Shown here piece by piece: positions 44,089-52,342 of a stretch of DNA of 64,000 bases. The stretch comes from Mesobacillus harenae. Lineage in GTDB: Bacteria; Bacillota; Bacilli; Bacillales; Cytobacillaceae. The notes beneath the pieces were generated by a model, which ran no database searches, had not been told where the DNA came from, and saw only the letters and a program-made list of their open reading frames with translations. Location of the stretch: assembly GCF_013343715.1 (NCBI RefSeq), contig NZ_JABUNR010000016.1, forward strand, positions 1 to 64,000. The letters are read 5' to 3'. Made by a program: the position numbers and the translations under genes. The stretch's first letter is position 1; each line of letters starts with the position of its first letter.

Positions 44089-45309
44089 ATGTTAGAATTT
44101 GAACCATACATAGATCAGTTTGCCACGATAAAGGTGATTGGGGTTGGCGGCGGCGGAAATAATGCCGTTAACCGGATGATTGAAGATGGAGTACAAGGTG
44201 TGGAATTTATTGCTGTAAATACAGATGCACAAGCTCTTAATATGTCAAAAGCAGAAATCAAGATGCAAATCGGCCACACGCTGACAAAAGGACTGGGTGC
44301 AGGCGCAAATCCCGAAGTTGGCAGGAAAGCAGTCGAAGAAAGCAAGCAGCAGCTTCAAGAAGTATTACAAGGTGCTGATATGATTTTCGTCACGGCGGGA
44401 ATGGGCGGCGGAACTGGTACCGGAGCCGCTCCTGCTATTGCTCAAATCGCAAGGGAGCTTGGTGCACTAACAATTGGCGTCGCGACACGGCCGTTTAAAT
44501 TCGAAGGACGCAAGCGCGCCCAAAATGCAGAAGCCGGCATTGAAGAGATGAAGAAAGCTGTTAACACCTTAATCATTATTCCCAACGACCGGTTATTGGA
44601 AGTTGTCGATAAAAGAACACCAATGATTGAAGCGTTCCGTGAAGCGGACAATGTCCTTCGGCAGGGTGTTCAGGGGATCTCCGATTTAATTGCCGTACCA
44701 GGTCTGATTAATCTTGATTTTGCTGATGTAAAAACGATCATGTCCTTCCAAGGGACAGCAATAATGGGTATTGGCGTCGCCTCTGGTGAAGACCGTGCCG
44801 CCGAAGCTGCAAAGAAAGCAATTTCCAGTCCGTTGCTTGAGACTTCCATTGATGGAGCTAAGGGTGTATTAATGAACATAACTGGCGGGAGTGATTTAAG
44901 TCTGTTTGAAGTACAAGAGGCAGCAGATATTGTCGCCTCTGCAACCGATCAGGAATTAAATATGATCTTTGGCTCCGTCATTAACGAAAACCTTGGTAAC
45001 CATATTATGATTACAGTGATTGCCACTGGATTCAGTCATGATGATGATGAAAAATCACCAAGATCGCCCGGCAACCCTTCAACAGTAGAATCAGGGAACT
45101 TCCAGTCACATCAAAAAAATACGCAAACACAGCGTTACGAAGAACCTTCCACCCACAGAGAGCCGGTACCATACGGAGAATCAGCAGAATATGGAAATTA
45201 TCAACAACAGCCAAGATATGAAGAACCCTTACCGTCTGGCCGGCAATCGCAACAGGGAAACTCACTAGAAACTCCAACCTTCCTTCGTAACAGAAGAAGA
45301 AGATACTAA
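44089..45309 (+). CDS. ftsZ: Cell-division protein FtsZ, standalone copy
   Basis: A 406-residue tubulin-like GTPase. The GTP-binding blocks are intact: [17 protein letters not shown], the tubulin signature [10 protein letters not shown] and the T7 synergy loop region [11 protein letters not shown]. Residues 1-315 are near-identical to the Bacillus type. The linker (about 320-390) is Gln/Pro/Tyr-rich and long. The tail [12 protein letters not shown] is the conserved peptide that binds FtsA, SepF and EzrA. No ftsA or other dcw gene is adjacent; the gene is monocistronic between two yocH paralogues. It is therefore either a second ftsZ or one relocated from the dcw cluster. GGGGAGGAA lies 5-6 bases before the ATG. 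Confidence 0.95.
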   Translation: MLEFEPYIDQFATIKVIGVGGGGNNAVNRMIEDGVQGVEFIAVNTDAQALNMSKAEIKMQIGHTLTKGLGAGANPEVGRKAVEESKQQLQEVLQGADMIFVTAGMGGGTGTGAAPAIAQIARELGALTIGVATRPFKFEGRKRAQNAEAGIEEMKKAVNTLIIIPNDRLLEVVDKRTPMIEAFREADNVLRQGVQGISDLIAVPGLINLDFADVKTIMSFQGTAIMGIGVASGEDRAAEAAKKAISSPLLETSIDGAKGVLMNITGGSDLSLFEVQEAADIVASATDQELNMIFGSVINENLGNHIMITVIATGFSHDDDEKSPRSPGNPSTVESGNFQSHQKNTQTQRYEEPSTHREPVPYGESAEYGNYQQQPRYEEPLPSGRQSQQGNSLETPTFLRNRRRRY

Positions 45310-45313
45310 AAGC

Positions 45314-45342
45314 AAAAAGGCATCCCTAGGGTGCCTTTTTTG
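45314..45342 (+). terminator. Terminator of ftsZ
   Basis: AAAAAGGCA with TGCCTTTTTT-type complement around TCCCTAGGG. Confidence 0.85.
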
Positions 45343-45397
45343 TGTCCAATTATTTAGTGAGCGGAGAGCAGATTGTTATACGGCTCTCTGAACTAAG

Positions 45398-45429
45398 AAA
45401 ACCTCCTTTATTTAAAAGGAGGTTTTTTG
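45398..45429. terminator. Second hairpin between ftsZ and yocH paralogue 2
   Basis: AAAACCTCCTTT and AAAGGAGGTTTT with A and T runs on both sides, so it may act bidirectionally. Confidence 0.75.
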
Positions 45430-45457
45430 GTGCGAATTTACTATTTTAATATAATAA

Positions 45458-45493
45458 AGAGCGGTCCCTCAAAAGGAAGCCGCTCTCTTTTAA
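45458..45493 (-). terminator. Terminator of yocH paralogue 2
   Basis: GAGCGGCTTCC and GGGACCGCTC on the minus strand, followed by TTTATT. Confidence 0.7.
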
Positions 45494-45497
45494 GCTA

Positions 45498-46292
45498 TTA
45501 ATTAATAATGGTTACTTCTACTTGTTTTCTGCCCCAGTCCAAAGCGTCACTCTGCTCAGGAATGAATACATCGATCTTGTTTCCTTTAATGGCTCCGCCA
45601 GTATCTTCAGCGGTTGCATAGCCATAACCTTCTACATAGACTTTTGAACCTAATGGGATTACAGATGGATCGACTGCAATAACTTTTGCATTAGGGTTTG
45701 CTTTTAAATTGACACCTGTTTTTGTAATACCAATACAGCCTTTACAATCAGCCGTGTAAGCTGTTGCTTCAACCGTGATTTCCTTGCCTGCCGGCTCCGT
45801 ATTTACCGATTTGGCTGGTGCTTTAGTTTGTACTGCTTGTACATTGGTTTCAACAGGTTCTGTCTGAACTTCTTGATTATGTACTGCTTGCACATTTGTC
45901 TTAACAGGCTTTGTCTGAACTGTTTCGCCAGCATTTAGATCCGTATATACCGTTAATTCCAACCCAGGATGGATTAGATCAGAAGATAGTTGGTTCCATT
46001 TCTTTAAATCATTTACTGTAACGCCATATACGCTTGAGATATTCCAAAGGGTATCTCCTTTTCTAACCATAACTTTCTTAATAGGTGAAACTTCCAGAAC
46101 GTCATTTGGATGAATGACATCAGAAGATAAGTTATTCCATTTTTTAATAGAGTCTACAGATACTCCATATTGTTTTGAAAGGCCATAGAGAGTATCTCCC
46201 TTATGTACCACCACTTGTTCTGCTTGTACCGCTGTGGCTGCTGCTGCAAAGAATGCTGTTGCTACAATCAAAGATAGTAATTTTTGTTTCAA
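45498..46292 (-). CDS. YocH-like cell-wall protein, paralogue 2
   Basis: A 264-residue secreted protein with the same layout as 42938-43696: signal peptide to AVQA, two LysM modules (VVVHKGDTLYGLSKQYGVS, VMVRKGDTLWNISSVYGVT) and a 3D domain with the three Asp. The linker carries two imperfect copies of the element VQTKPVKTNVQAV/VQTEPVETNVQAV. The start is TTG with GGAGGAAAAC upstream, again identical to paralogue 1. The two genes point toward ftsZ from both sides, so they form an inverted duplication. Confidence 0.88.
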   Translation of the reverse strand: MKQKLLSLIVATAFFAAAATAVQAEQVVVHKGDTLYGLSKQYGVSVDSIKKWNNLSSDVIHPNDVLEVSPIKKVMVRKGDTLWNISSVYGVTVNDLKKWNQLSSDLIHPGLELTVYTDLNAGETVQTKPVKTNVQAVHNQEVQTEPVETNVQAVQTKAPAKSVNTEPAGKEITVEATAYTADCKGCIGITKTGVNLKANPNAKVIAVDPSVIPLGSKVYVEGYGYATAEDTGGAIKGNKIDVFIPEQSDALDWGRKQVEVTIIN

Positions 46293-46346
46293 TTTGTTTT
46301 CCTCCCATCAGCTGTTCTTTCACTGTGGATATCGTAACATAGTAGT

Positions 46347-46363
46347 TTTACAAAGAAAGGACA
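46347..46363 (-). promoter_or_regulatory. WalR-box-like direct repeat before yocH paralogue 2
   Basis: Minus strand TGTCCT-N5-TGTAAA, placed like the element before paralogue 1, with CTCCCTG immediately upstream in both. Confidence 0.6.
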
Positions 46364-46671
46364 GGGAGTTGTTAATTAGATGACGAGGATAACAGAATGA
46401 TAACAGCATGTTACAGAGCAACAGGAAGGCTTCATGTCTGTAATAATACAGGAAAAATTATCCCTCAATCTTATTGCTTCTCTTCCATCCCCTTTGCTTG
46501 TTACAAAACACGCTACCATAGGGTTTAAATAGAAAGATAGGAAGAGAGCCGCTATAAAAATCTATAACTTTGAAATTAACCTTATCGGAAAATTGTCGTA
46601 AACCGCAATGAAAAATAACTCCATCCTCCGGCTTCCCACCCGCCGATTAGGATGGTTCTCTGTGGAACATC
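46364..46671. other. Intergenic region before the S15-type hydrolase
   Basis: About 300 bases without a gene. CCATCCT (46621) and AGGATGG (46649) could form a hairpin just before repeat copy J, but no T-tract follows. Confidence 0.3.
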
Positions 46672-46706
46672 CGTGAAACAAGATTAACCGGGAAGTGCCT
46701 GTCACC
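46672..46706 (+). repeat. REP-like repeat copy J (inverted-core form)
   Basis: CGTGAAACAAGATTAACCGG then GAAGTGCCTGTCACC. The right-hand core is GTGCCTGTCAC, the exact reverse complement of GTGACAGGCAC in copies A-H. Confidence 0.9.
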
Positions 46707-46805
46707 TTCTTTAGTAGTAAGCAAATAGTAAGGAGGGATTATTTTAATCGTTGTTATCTTGTCTTATCCTTTAATAGTAAGAATATTTCGAAATGGGGGG
46801 ATTTT

Positions 46806-48647
46806 ATGCTCAAAAGGAAATTGCGGATAGGCAGCATGCTTTTTGTTATGCTGACTTTTATTTTATCAACGGTTTTTGCCGGGCCTGTTTCGGCAAACAC
46901 TTCTTCTTTATTATTTTCATCAGCTTCAGGAAAGCCTGCTGCGACTCAGAAAGCGGCCAGGAACCAAGCATGGGAAGACTATGACCGGCCAGAACAATAC
47001 GAAACAATTATTTCAGAAAAAGATGTATTCCATACAATGAGGGATGGGGTAATTCTAGCTGCAGATATTCATCGGCCAGATGCAGCTGGTCCGTTCCCCG
47101 TTATCTTAACTCAAGCTCCATACGGTAAAAGTTCGATGCTGAATGAGTATTTTGTCAAGCGCGGTTATGTACATGTAGTAGTAGATGTTCGGGGCACAGG
47201 AAGCTCACAGGGTACATGGGATTCTTTTGGCCCAGCCGAACAGCAGGACGGAAAAGAACTAGTGGAATGGGCCGCAAAGCAGCCATGGTCCAGCGGGAAG
47301 GTTGGCTTGTATGGAGCTTCCTATATGGCAATCAATCAGTTTTTCACTGCCGCTCAGCATCCAAAAGGTCTGGCTGCTATGTTCCCTATCGTTCCAATGG
47401 GGGACAGCTACCGTGATATTGTCATGTCAGGAGGACAGGTCAATACTGGCTTCATCCCGCTTTGGCTTGGGCTTGTAACCGGAACTAGTCTTATGCCGCC
47501 CTCTTATACCATTACTGATCCTGTCAAGGCGGCTGGAGTCCTTGTCAGCCATGCCGGACAAATTTCCGGATTCCAGTCAAACACTCTTTTGTCCGCCCTG
47601 ACAGGAGGAGAGGTTGCCTATGACGGACCATTCCATTGGCAGCGTTCCCCTCTTTTAGTGGCAGACAAGGTTAAAGTGCCGACATTTGTTACCGGCGGAC
47701 TGCATGATATCTTCCAAAGAGGCGAGCCCTTATTATATGAAAAATTAAAGTCCAATGGCGTAACAACCAAGCTTTTAATGGGCAACTGGACGCACGGGGA
47801 TTTTGGCAGCGGGCTTCCTGCTGATCATGTCCCCCCTCTCGACCAAATTGCTTTAAGATGGTTTGACCAATATGTAAAGGGGATGAAAACAAAGGCAGAA
47901 CACATTCCTGATGTAACGCAATTTGTGCTGGGAGAAGGACATTTTGAAGTTCAGCCTGGCTGGCCGCACTCAAAGGCAACAGCTGAAAAATACTACCTTC
48001 GCTCAGGGAACTTGCTAACGAAGGATACCCCTTCATCTAATGAAGGCTCAGAAAATATGCTGCAAGTTCCGGTAAATGGACTTTGTTCAGGAAGCGCCAG
48101 TCAATGGACAATGGGCATTCTGGGGGTCTTGCCATGCACGAAGGATAATCGTTTGACCGAAACAACGGAGGTCACCTATACAACGGCACCTGTCAACCGT
48201 GATGTTCATATTTCAGGGCCGATCGCTGCTAAAATATATGCCAGTACCACGGCAAAAGATGCGGTTCTATCCGTTAGGGTAACCGATGTTGCTCCTGATG
48301 GAACCTCAACTGAATTAACAGCAGGCTGGCTTGCTGCTTCCCATCGGGCACTTGACACAGGCAAGAGCCGCTTCCTAAACGGTGAAAACATTCAGCCGTG
48401 GCATCCATTTACCAAGGAGGCCGTTCAAGAGGTAACACCTGGTGAGATCATGGAATTAGATGTTGAAATTTTCCCAACGAATGCAAGGATAAAGGAAGGA
48501 CACCAGCTGCGTGTCAGCATTGGCCCAAGTGACATTCCCCATGCGTTATCACCAGCCCCTATGCTGCAAAAACAATTAGGCGGTGTCGTCAAGATTCTGC
48601 ATGACAAACAACACCCATCATCAATCATCCTGCCAATTGTAAAATAG
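46806..48647 (+). CDS. Secreted CocE/NonD-type (S15) hydrolase
   Basis: A 613-residue alpha/beta hydrolase of the X-Pro dipeptidyl-peptidase/cocaine-esterase family. A signal peptide (1-31, ending VSANT) marks it as exported. The nucleophile Ser lies in GLYGASYMA, the Asp in VTGGLHDIFQRGE and the His in GNWTHGDFG. A C-terminal jelly-roll (about 430-610, PVNRDVHISGPIAAKIYAST) follows. It may hydrolyse amides or esters outside the cell. The ATG at 46806 is used: it opens on the signal peptide and GGGGGGA precedes it. Direct repeats J and K border the gene. Confidence 0.85.
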   Translation: MLKRKLRIGSMLFVMLTFILSTVFAGPVSANTSSLLFSSASGKPAATQKAARNQAWEDYDRPEQYETIISEKDVFHTMRDGVILAADIHRPDAAGPFPVILTQAPYGKSSMLNEYFVKRGYVHVVVDVRGTGSSQGTWDSFGPAEQQDGKELVEWAAKQPWSSGKVGLYGASYMAINQFFTAAQHPKGLAAMFPIVPMGDSYRDIVMSGGQVNTGFIPLWLGLVTGTSLMPPSYTITDPVKAAGVLVSHAGQISGFQSNTLLSALTGGEVAYDGPFHWQRSPLLVADKVKVPTFVTGGLHDIFQRGEPLLYEKLKSNGVTTKLLMGNWTHGDFGSGLPADHVPPLDQIALRWFDQYVKGMKTKAEHIPDVTQFVLGEGHFEVQPGWPHSKATAEKYYLRSGNLLTKDTPSSNEGSENMLQVPVNGLCSGSASQWTMGILGVLPCTKDNRLTETTEVTYTTAPVNRDVHISGPIAAKIYASTTAKDAVLSVRVTDVAPDGTSTELTAGWLAASHRALDTGKSRFLNGENIQPWHPFTKEAVQEVTPGEIMELDVEIFPTNARIKEGHQLRVSIGPSDIPHALSPAPMLQKQLGGVVKILHDKQHPSSIILPIVK

Positions 48648-48660
48648 GAATAACAAGCAA

Positions 48661-48700
48661 AAGGACGGTTCTTACGCTTCGAAGCGCAAGAACCGTCCTT
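48661..48700 (+). terminator. Long near-perfect hairpin after the S15-type gene
   Basis: AAGGACGGTTCTT and AAGAACCGTCCTT enclose the inner palindrome CGCTTCGAAGCG; the only flaw is one A/C pair. TTGTG follows, where repeat copy K begins. Confidence 0.75.
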
Positions 48701-48736
48701 TTGTGAATCAAGATTATTCGGGGAGTGCCTGTCACC
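48701..48736 (+). repeat. REP-like repeat copy K (inverted-core form)
   Basis: TTGTGAATCAAGATTATTCG then GGGAGTGCCTGTCACC; core GTGCCTGTCAC. Confidence 0.9.
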
Positions 48737-48759
48737 CTGGACAAACTTTCCATCATCAT

Positions 48760-48788
48760 ATATTCTTAATAAAGAACAATATTGTTCT
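48760..48788. promoter_or_regulatory. SinR-type element 1 (20-mer and 16-bp palindrome)
   Basis: ATATTCTTAATAAAGAACAA (48760-48779), identical to element 2 at 52252. It overlaps the perfect palindrome AGAACAATATTGTTCT (48773-48788). The GTTCT half-sites match the SinR consensus GTTCTYT. It lies 24-50 bases before the start at 48812. Confidence 0.65.
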
Positions 48789-48811
48789 AAATATTATTGG
48801 GAGGGTTTGTT

Positions 48812-49978
48812 TTGAAAAAAATTTCGTTTATTCTTTTCCTGAACATATTGCTGCTGTTGGGCACCTTTAATGCAGCACTGGCAGGAAAACCACAGGGGGC
48901 TTCCCCGTCTTTACAGGTTTCATCGTTAAACAGCTATGAAAGTATTACCTTGGATTACCACGTTTTGGACGCTAGAAAAACTCCAGATGAATTCCTAGTT
49001 AAAAGAGGCGGAGTTGTTCTATATAAAGGCAGAAATCAAAATTTTGTAGATTCCCGTCTTTCTCCAGAAACTAAATATACCTACACGGTAGAGGCATATT
49101 CCCGCGGAAAGCTCTTGGCTTCATCTAGTTACACTGCCTCAACACTTCAAATCATTGAAGCTCGGATTTCTGTGAATGGAGTTGCCCAATCAGGCTCTAT
49201 AGCTGTTACATGGGAAGACAGCAGAGAAGATTTGCTTCCAACCGAATACCGAGTTTATGTAGACGGGGTTCTTAAAGCAACTGTCTCTTCCCAAAAGATA
49301 ACAGAGATCACGAACCTTAAACCTGGCACTTATACTGTAGCGATAGAAGGATGGTATACGAATTATTTGGTGAGTAAAGGCAGCCAGTCAGTAGTCGTCC
49401 CGGAACCAATACCGGTTTCTCCTATAGAGGTCCAGAACACATTGAATTCTGACTTCTCTGTGGATTTATCCTACCAAGTCGTAAACCCTGCGCTTCCAGC
49501 TGATCGATACGTGGTCTCCCTTGGTGAAAAAGTGGTATTTGATGGCATTCCTAGTAGCAGCACAACCATCAAATACCTAAATCCCGGGCAGTCCTACACA
49601 GCTAAAGTAGAGGTATTTAGTGAAAATATTCTAGTTGGAGAAGGAACCACTTCTTTTACGGCACCACACAAAATTGAAACTTACTATGATTTCTATGACT
49701 TCGACATTAAACAAGCTTACTTGATCTTTACTTATGACCAATCATTACAAAATGCCGATCAGATAGTTATCACACGCAGGGACGAAATCATATTCAACGG
49801 ATACCCGCAGGAAACCACAGAATCCATCACTGTTTATAATGGCGAGCCAATTGAGGAACTAGTAACGGATACATTCGTCCCCGAGGTAACCAGGTATAAC
49901 TATCAGGTGTTGAACTACCAGAATGGAGTACTTGTTGGAGTCGGCTATGCTTCAGTTCCTAACGTGTTCTACTATTGA
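48812..49978 (+). CDS. Secreted multi-domain protein with fibronectin-III-like repeats
   Basis: A 388-residue exported protein: a signal peptide (1-24, ending ALA) followed by four tandem beta-sandwich modules of about 85-95 residues that resemble fibronectin type III domains. The recurring elements are ESITLDYHVLDA, KTYTYTVEAYSRGKLL and FSVDLSYQVVNP, SYTAKVEVFSENILVG. There is no LPxTG or catalytic motif. It could be a secreted or matrix adhesin. The start is TTG with GGGAGGG 6 bases upstream. A SinR-like site lies in its promoter. Confidence 0.75.
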   Translation: MKKISFILFLNILLLLGTFNAALAGKPQGASPSLQVSSLNSYESITLDYHVLDARKTPDEFLVKRGGVVLYKGRNQNFVDSRLSPETKYTYTVEAYSRGKLLASSSYTASTLQIIEARISVNGVAQSGSIAVTWEDSREDLLPTEYRVYVDGVLKATVSSQKITEITNLKPGTYTVAIEGWYTNYLVSKGSQSVVVPEPIPVSPIEVQNTLNSDFSVDLSYQVVNPALPADRYVVSLGEKVVFDGIPSSSTTIKYLNPGQSYTAKVEVFSENILVGEGTTSFTAPHKIETYYDFYDFDIKQAYLIFTYDQSLQNADQIVITRRDEIIFNGYPQETTESITVYNGEPIEELVTDTFVPEVTRYNYQVLNYQNGVLVGVGYASVPNVFYY

Positions 49979-50001
49979 AGGTGTTTGAAAAATGACCAAA
50001 G

Positions 50002-50036
50002 AAAGCTAGCTCATCGTAAGAGCTAGCTTTTTTGTA
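50002..50036 (+). terminator. Terminator of the Fn3-like gene
   Basis: AAAGCTAGCTC and GAGCTAGCTTT around ATCGTAA, then TTTG. Confidence 0.9.
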
Positions 50037-50066
50037 GTATAAACATAAAGAATTCCCTTATGCTAT

Positions 50067-50093
50067 TGTGAAATTCGGGAGGTGCCTGTCACC
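50067..50093 (+). repeat. REP-like repeat copy L (inverted-core, shortened), overlapping galE 3' end
   Basis: TGTGAAATTCGGGAGGTGCC then TGTCACC. Eight bases are deleted from the middle. On the minus strand it supplies the TGA stop of galE (50091-50089). Confidence 0.85.
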
Positions 50094-51084
50094 CCTTCTC
50101 CTGCCATCGCCAGGAATCTCTGCACATTTCTTCTATTCCTCTTTGGGCGGACCAGTGAAGTTCGGTTTTTGCTTTTGTGGGATCGGCATAAGAGATCGCT
50201 ATATCTCCTGGTCTTCTTTCCGTGATTTGATACCGGATTTTCTTGCCTGATACCTTTTCAAATGCCGAGATAATCTCCAGCACACTATAGCCTGTTCCAG
50301 TCCCCAAATTAAAAGCTTCGACACCGCTAGAGGACATCACTTTCTCCAATGCTTTAATATGTCCCTGAGCTAAATCGACCACATGAATATAATCCCTTAC
50401 TCCGGTGCCATCTGCTGTTGGATAGTCATTTCCATAAACCTGTAATTTTTCCAGCTTCCCAGCTGCTACCTGAGTTATGTAAGGCATTAAGTTGTTTGGA
50501 ACCCCAGTTGGGTCCTCGCCAATAAGTCCGCTCTGATGAGCACCGATTGGGTTAAAGTATCGCAATAAGGCAATACTCCACGTATCATCCGCTGTATGCA
50601 AATCTTTTAATACTTCTTCTATCATTAACTTCGTTCTGCCGTATGGACTTGTTACACTAAGAATGCTGTCCTCTCGTATAGGAACCTCATTAGTCATTCC
50701 ATATACACTCGCAGATGAACTAAACACCAGGTTTTTCACGCCGTACCTATTCATTACATCACATAAGACCAATGTACCAACAAGATTATTTTGATAATAT
50801 TGAAGCGGAAATAAAACGGATTCCCCAACTGCTTTCAATCCTCCAAAATGGATAACCGCTTCAATACGGTTCCTTGAAAAAACGTCCTCAACACTATTTC
50901 GATCGGTCAGGTCACCCTCGTAAAACTGAAAATCCCTGCCTGTTATCTCTTTTACTCTATTTAATGCTTCTGGCTTACTATTTGAAAAATTATCAAGAAC
51001 AATAATCTCATAACCAGCATTCAGCAGTTCAACACAAGTATGGCTGCCGATGTAGCCGGCTCCCCCTGTTATTAATATAGGCAC
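50089..51084 (-). CDS. galE: UDP-glucose 4-epimerase
   Basis: A 331-residue SDR-type epimerase that interconverts UDP-glucose and UDP-galactose. The NAD site GGAGYIGSHT is at residues 7-16, the catalytic Ser/Tyr/Lys in SSSASVYG and SPYGRTKLMIEE, and the substrate loop NPIGAHQSGLIGEDP is typical of GalE. The start is GTG with AGGGGG 9 bases upstream. It probably supplies UDP-galactose or UDP-GalNAc to the polysaccharide genes downstream. The stop codon is donated by repeat copy L. Confidence 0.95.
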   Translation of the reverse strand: MPILITGGAGYIGSHTCVELLNAGYEIIVLDNFSNSKPEALNRVKEITGRDFQFYEGDLTDRNSVEDVFSRNRIEAVIHFGGLKAVGESVLFPLQYYQNNLVGTLVLCDVMNRYGVKNLVFSSSASVYGMTNEVPIREDSILSVTSPYGRTKLMIEEVLKDLHTADDTWSIALLRYFNPIGAHQSGLIGEDPTGVPNNLMPYITQVAAGKLEKLQVYGNDYPTADGTGVRDYIHVVDLAQGHIKALEKVMSSSGVEAFNLGTGTGYSVLEIISAFEKVSGKKIRYQITERRPGDIAISYADPTKAKTELHWSAQRGIEEMCRDSWRWQEKG

Positions 51085-51186
51085 TTAGAAGAACCCCCTA
51101 ACTTATGTATATCTTATAACCTTCAGCCAAAATCATACCATGAGACTGCAAGCATATAAAATTTCAGAAAACCTCGAAAGAAAAAC

Positions 51187-51204
51187 TAATCAATCGTTTG
51201 ATTA
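51187..51204. promoter_or_regulatory. Palindrome upstream of galE, related to the 24954 site
   Basis: TAATCAATCGTTTGATTA, differing from the perfect 24954 site by a single base; about 105 bases before the galE start. Confidence 0.5.
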
Positions 51205-51248
51205 AGACGAGCGCGGGTTGCTAGTCCGATTTTGACAATTCATAGCTC

Positions 51249-51287
51249 ATAAAAGAAAGGAAGAAGATACACTCTCTCCTTCCATTT
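51249..51287 (-). terminator. Weak terminator after the anchor-domain gene
   Basis: Minus strand GGAAG and CTTCC around GAGAGAGTGTAT, then TTTCTTTT. Confidence 0.4.
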
Positions 51288-51303
51288 CTACTCCTTAATT
51301 TAT

Positions 51304-52167
51304 CTATTTTCCACCAACAATATTTACATCACTTGAGCCGCTAAACTTAACACCATTTAATAGTTCACCGCTTAAATATCCAACTGTGTCATACACATCA
51401 AGATTTGTTTCTGGGAATGAGAAATGGTAAACCTTATCCATAAATCCGTCCCCATTTTTATCTTCCAATCCTGCTTGAGTTGAATAAGCCCCGGTACCTT
51501 CACTGTCCCCAAATCGGACTGTTGAATCATCAACTTGAGTTACATCAAAATTAGCTGATCCAAATAAAGCTACTGGAATTTTTCCTTTAGAATTTGCACC
51601 AAAGCTGCTTGGATCACTCCCAGGCTTAATATCAATAATAACCGGGACACTATCACAATAATAATCAATCTCTAACACAGCATAATCGATAGCAAACTCA
51701 TCTAGATGTGTACCAGCATTTCCAATTCTAACAATTGCTTCACCATCTTCCAATTCGTTAAATAGTGAAGGATCAAGTTCAAAAACTGAAGTGTGTGTTC
51801 GTGTAGTCTGGACTTCATCAAATGCATTAGGAATTTCAACCCCATCTACATACATTTTAAGATCATAGTAGGGATCTACTTTATCATTAATATTAAAGTT
51901 GTATACTGTAAGTGTAGCACGAATAATTTTACCACTTTCTATAGGGGAAAATGTATGTGTCCATGATTTATCACTAGCATCCCATAAATCAAAATCGCCA
52001 TCATCTGTTTCATGCGTGACGTCCATGCAATCACACGTTCTCCCTAGGTTATCATCGTCTCCTGCAACACTTGAGCAGGAACATATTCCCGAAGCTTCTG
52101 CCCCCACAAATGACACTGGTAAAACTAAGGTTAACGCAATGAACAAGGCCAACAATTTCTTTTTCAA
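51304..52167 (-). CDS. Secreted protein with DVNGDGF-like C-terminal repeat
   Basis: A 287-residue exported protein: signal peptide (1-25), a Cys-rich motif CSCS...CDC, a beta-rich central domain (about 60-165, resembling a choice-of-anchor or PA14-neighbouring sandwich) and a C-terminal module of about 110 residues starting IIDIKPGSDPSSFG, with KGKIPVALFGSANFDVTQVDDSTVRFG and DKNGDGFMDKVYHF. This last module is common in exported proteins of archaea and planctomycetes and is unusual in bacilli. The function is unknown. A copy of the 20-bp SinR-type element lies about 85-105 bases upstream. Confidence 0.7.
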   Translation of the reverse strand: MKKKLLALFIALTLVLPVSFVGAEASGICSCSSVAGDDDNLGRTCDCMDVTHETDDGDFDLWDASDKSWTHTFSPIESGKIIRATLTVYNFNINDKVDPYYDLKMYVDGVEIPNAFDEVQTTRTHTSVFELDPSLFNELEDGEAIVRIGNAGTHLDEFAIDYAVLEIDYYCDSVPVIIDIKPGSDPSSFGANSKGKIPVALFGSANFDVTQVDDSTVRFGDSEGTGAYSTQAGLEDKNGDGFMDKVYHFSFPETNLDVYDTVGYLSGELLNGVKFSGSSDVNIVGGK

Positions 52168-52251
52168 TTAAAACATCCTCTCTTAATTTAAATACAAATT
52201 TAGGGGTTTTTAAAAATGAATATCGGTTACCTATACACAACACCTCCAAAA

Positions 52252-52293
52252 ATATTCTTAATAAAGAACAAAAAGGAATATATATTCCGTTCT
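52252..52293. promoter_or_regulatory. SinR-type element 2
   Basis: ATATTCTTAATAAAGAACAA (52252-52271), identical to element 1, followed by the palindrome GGAATATATATTCC (52275-52288) and GTTCT (52289-52293), which pairs with the AGAAC half-site. Confidence 0.65.
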
Positions 52294-52342
52294 ATTCAAA
52301 GTTTTAGCTCTTTGAATAAGAAGATTTACATACACAGTTTTT

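Noticed and set aside
44089..45309. Plasmid-type TubZ instead of FtsZ
   Set aside because: The protein follows bacilli FtsZ throughout, including the C-terminal tail peptide, and no replication gene is adjacent.
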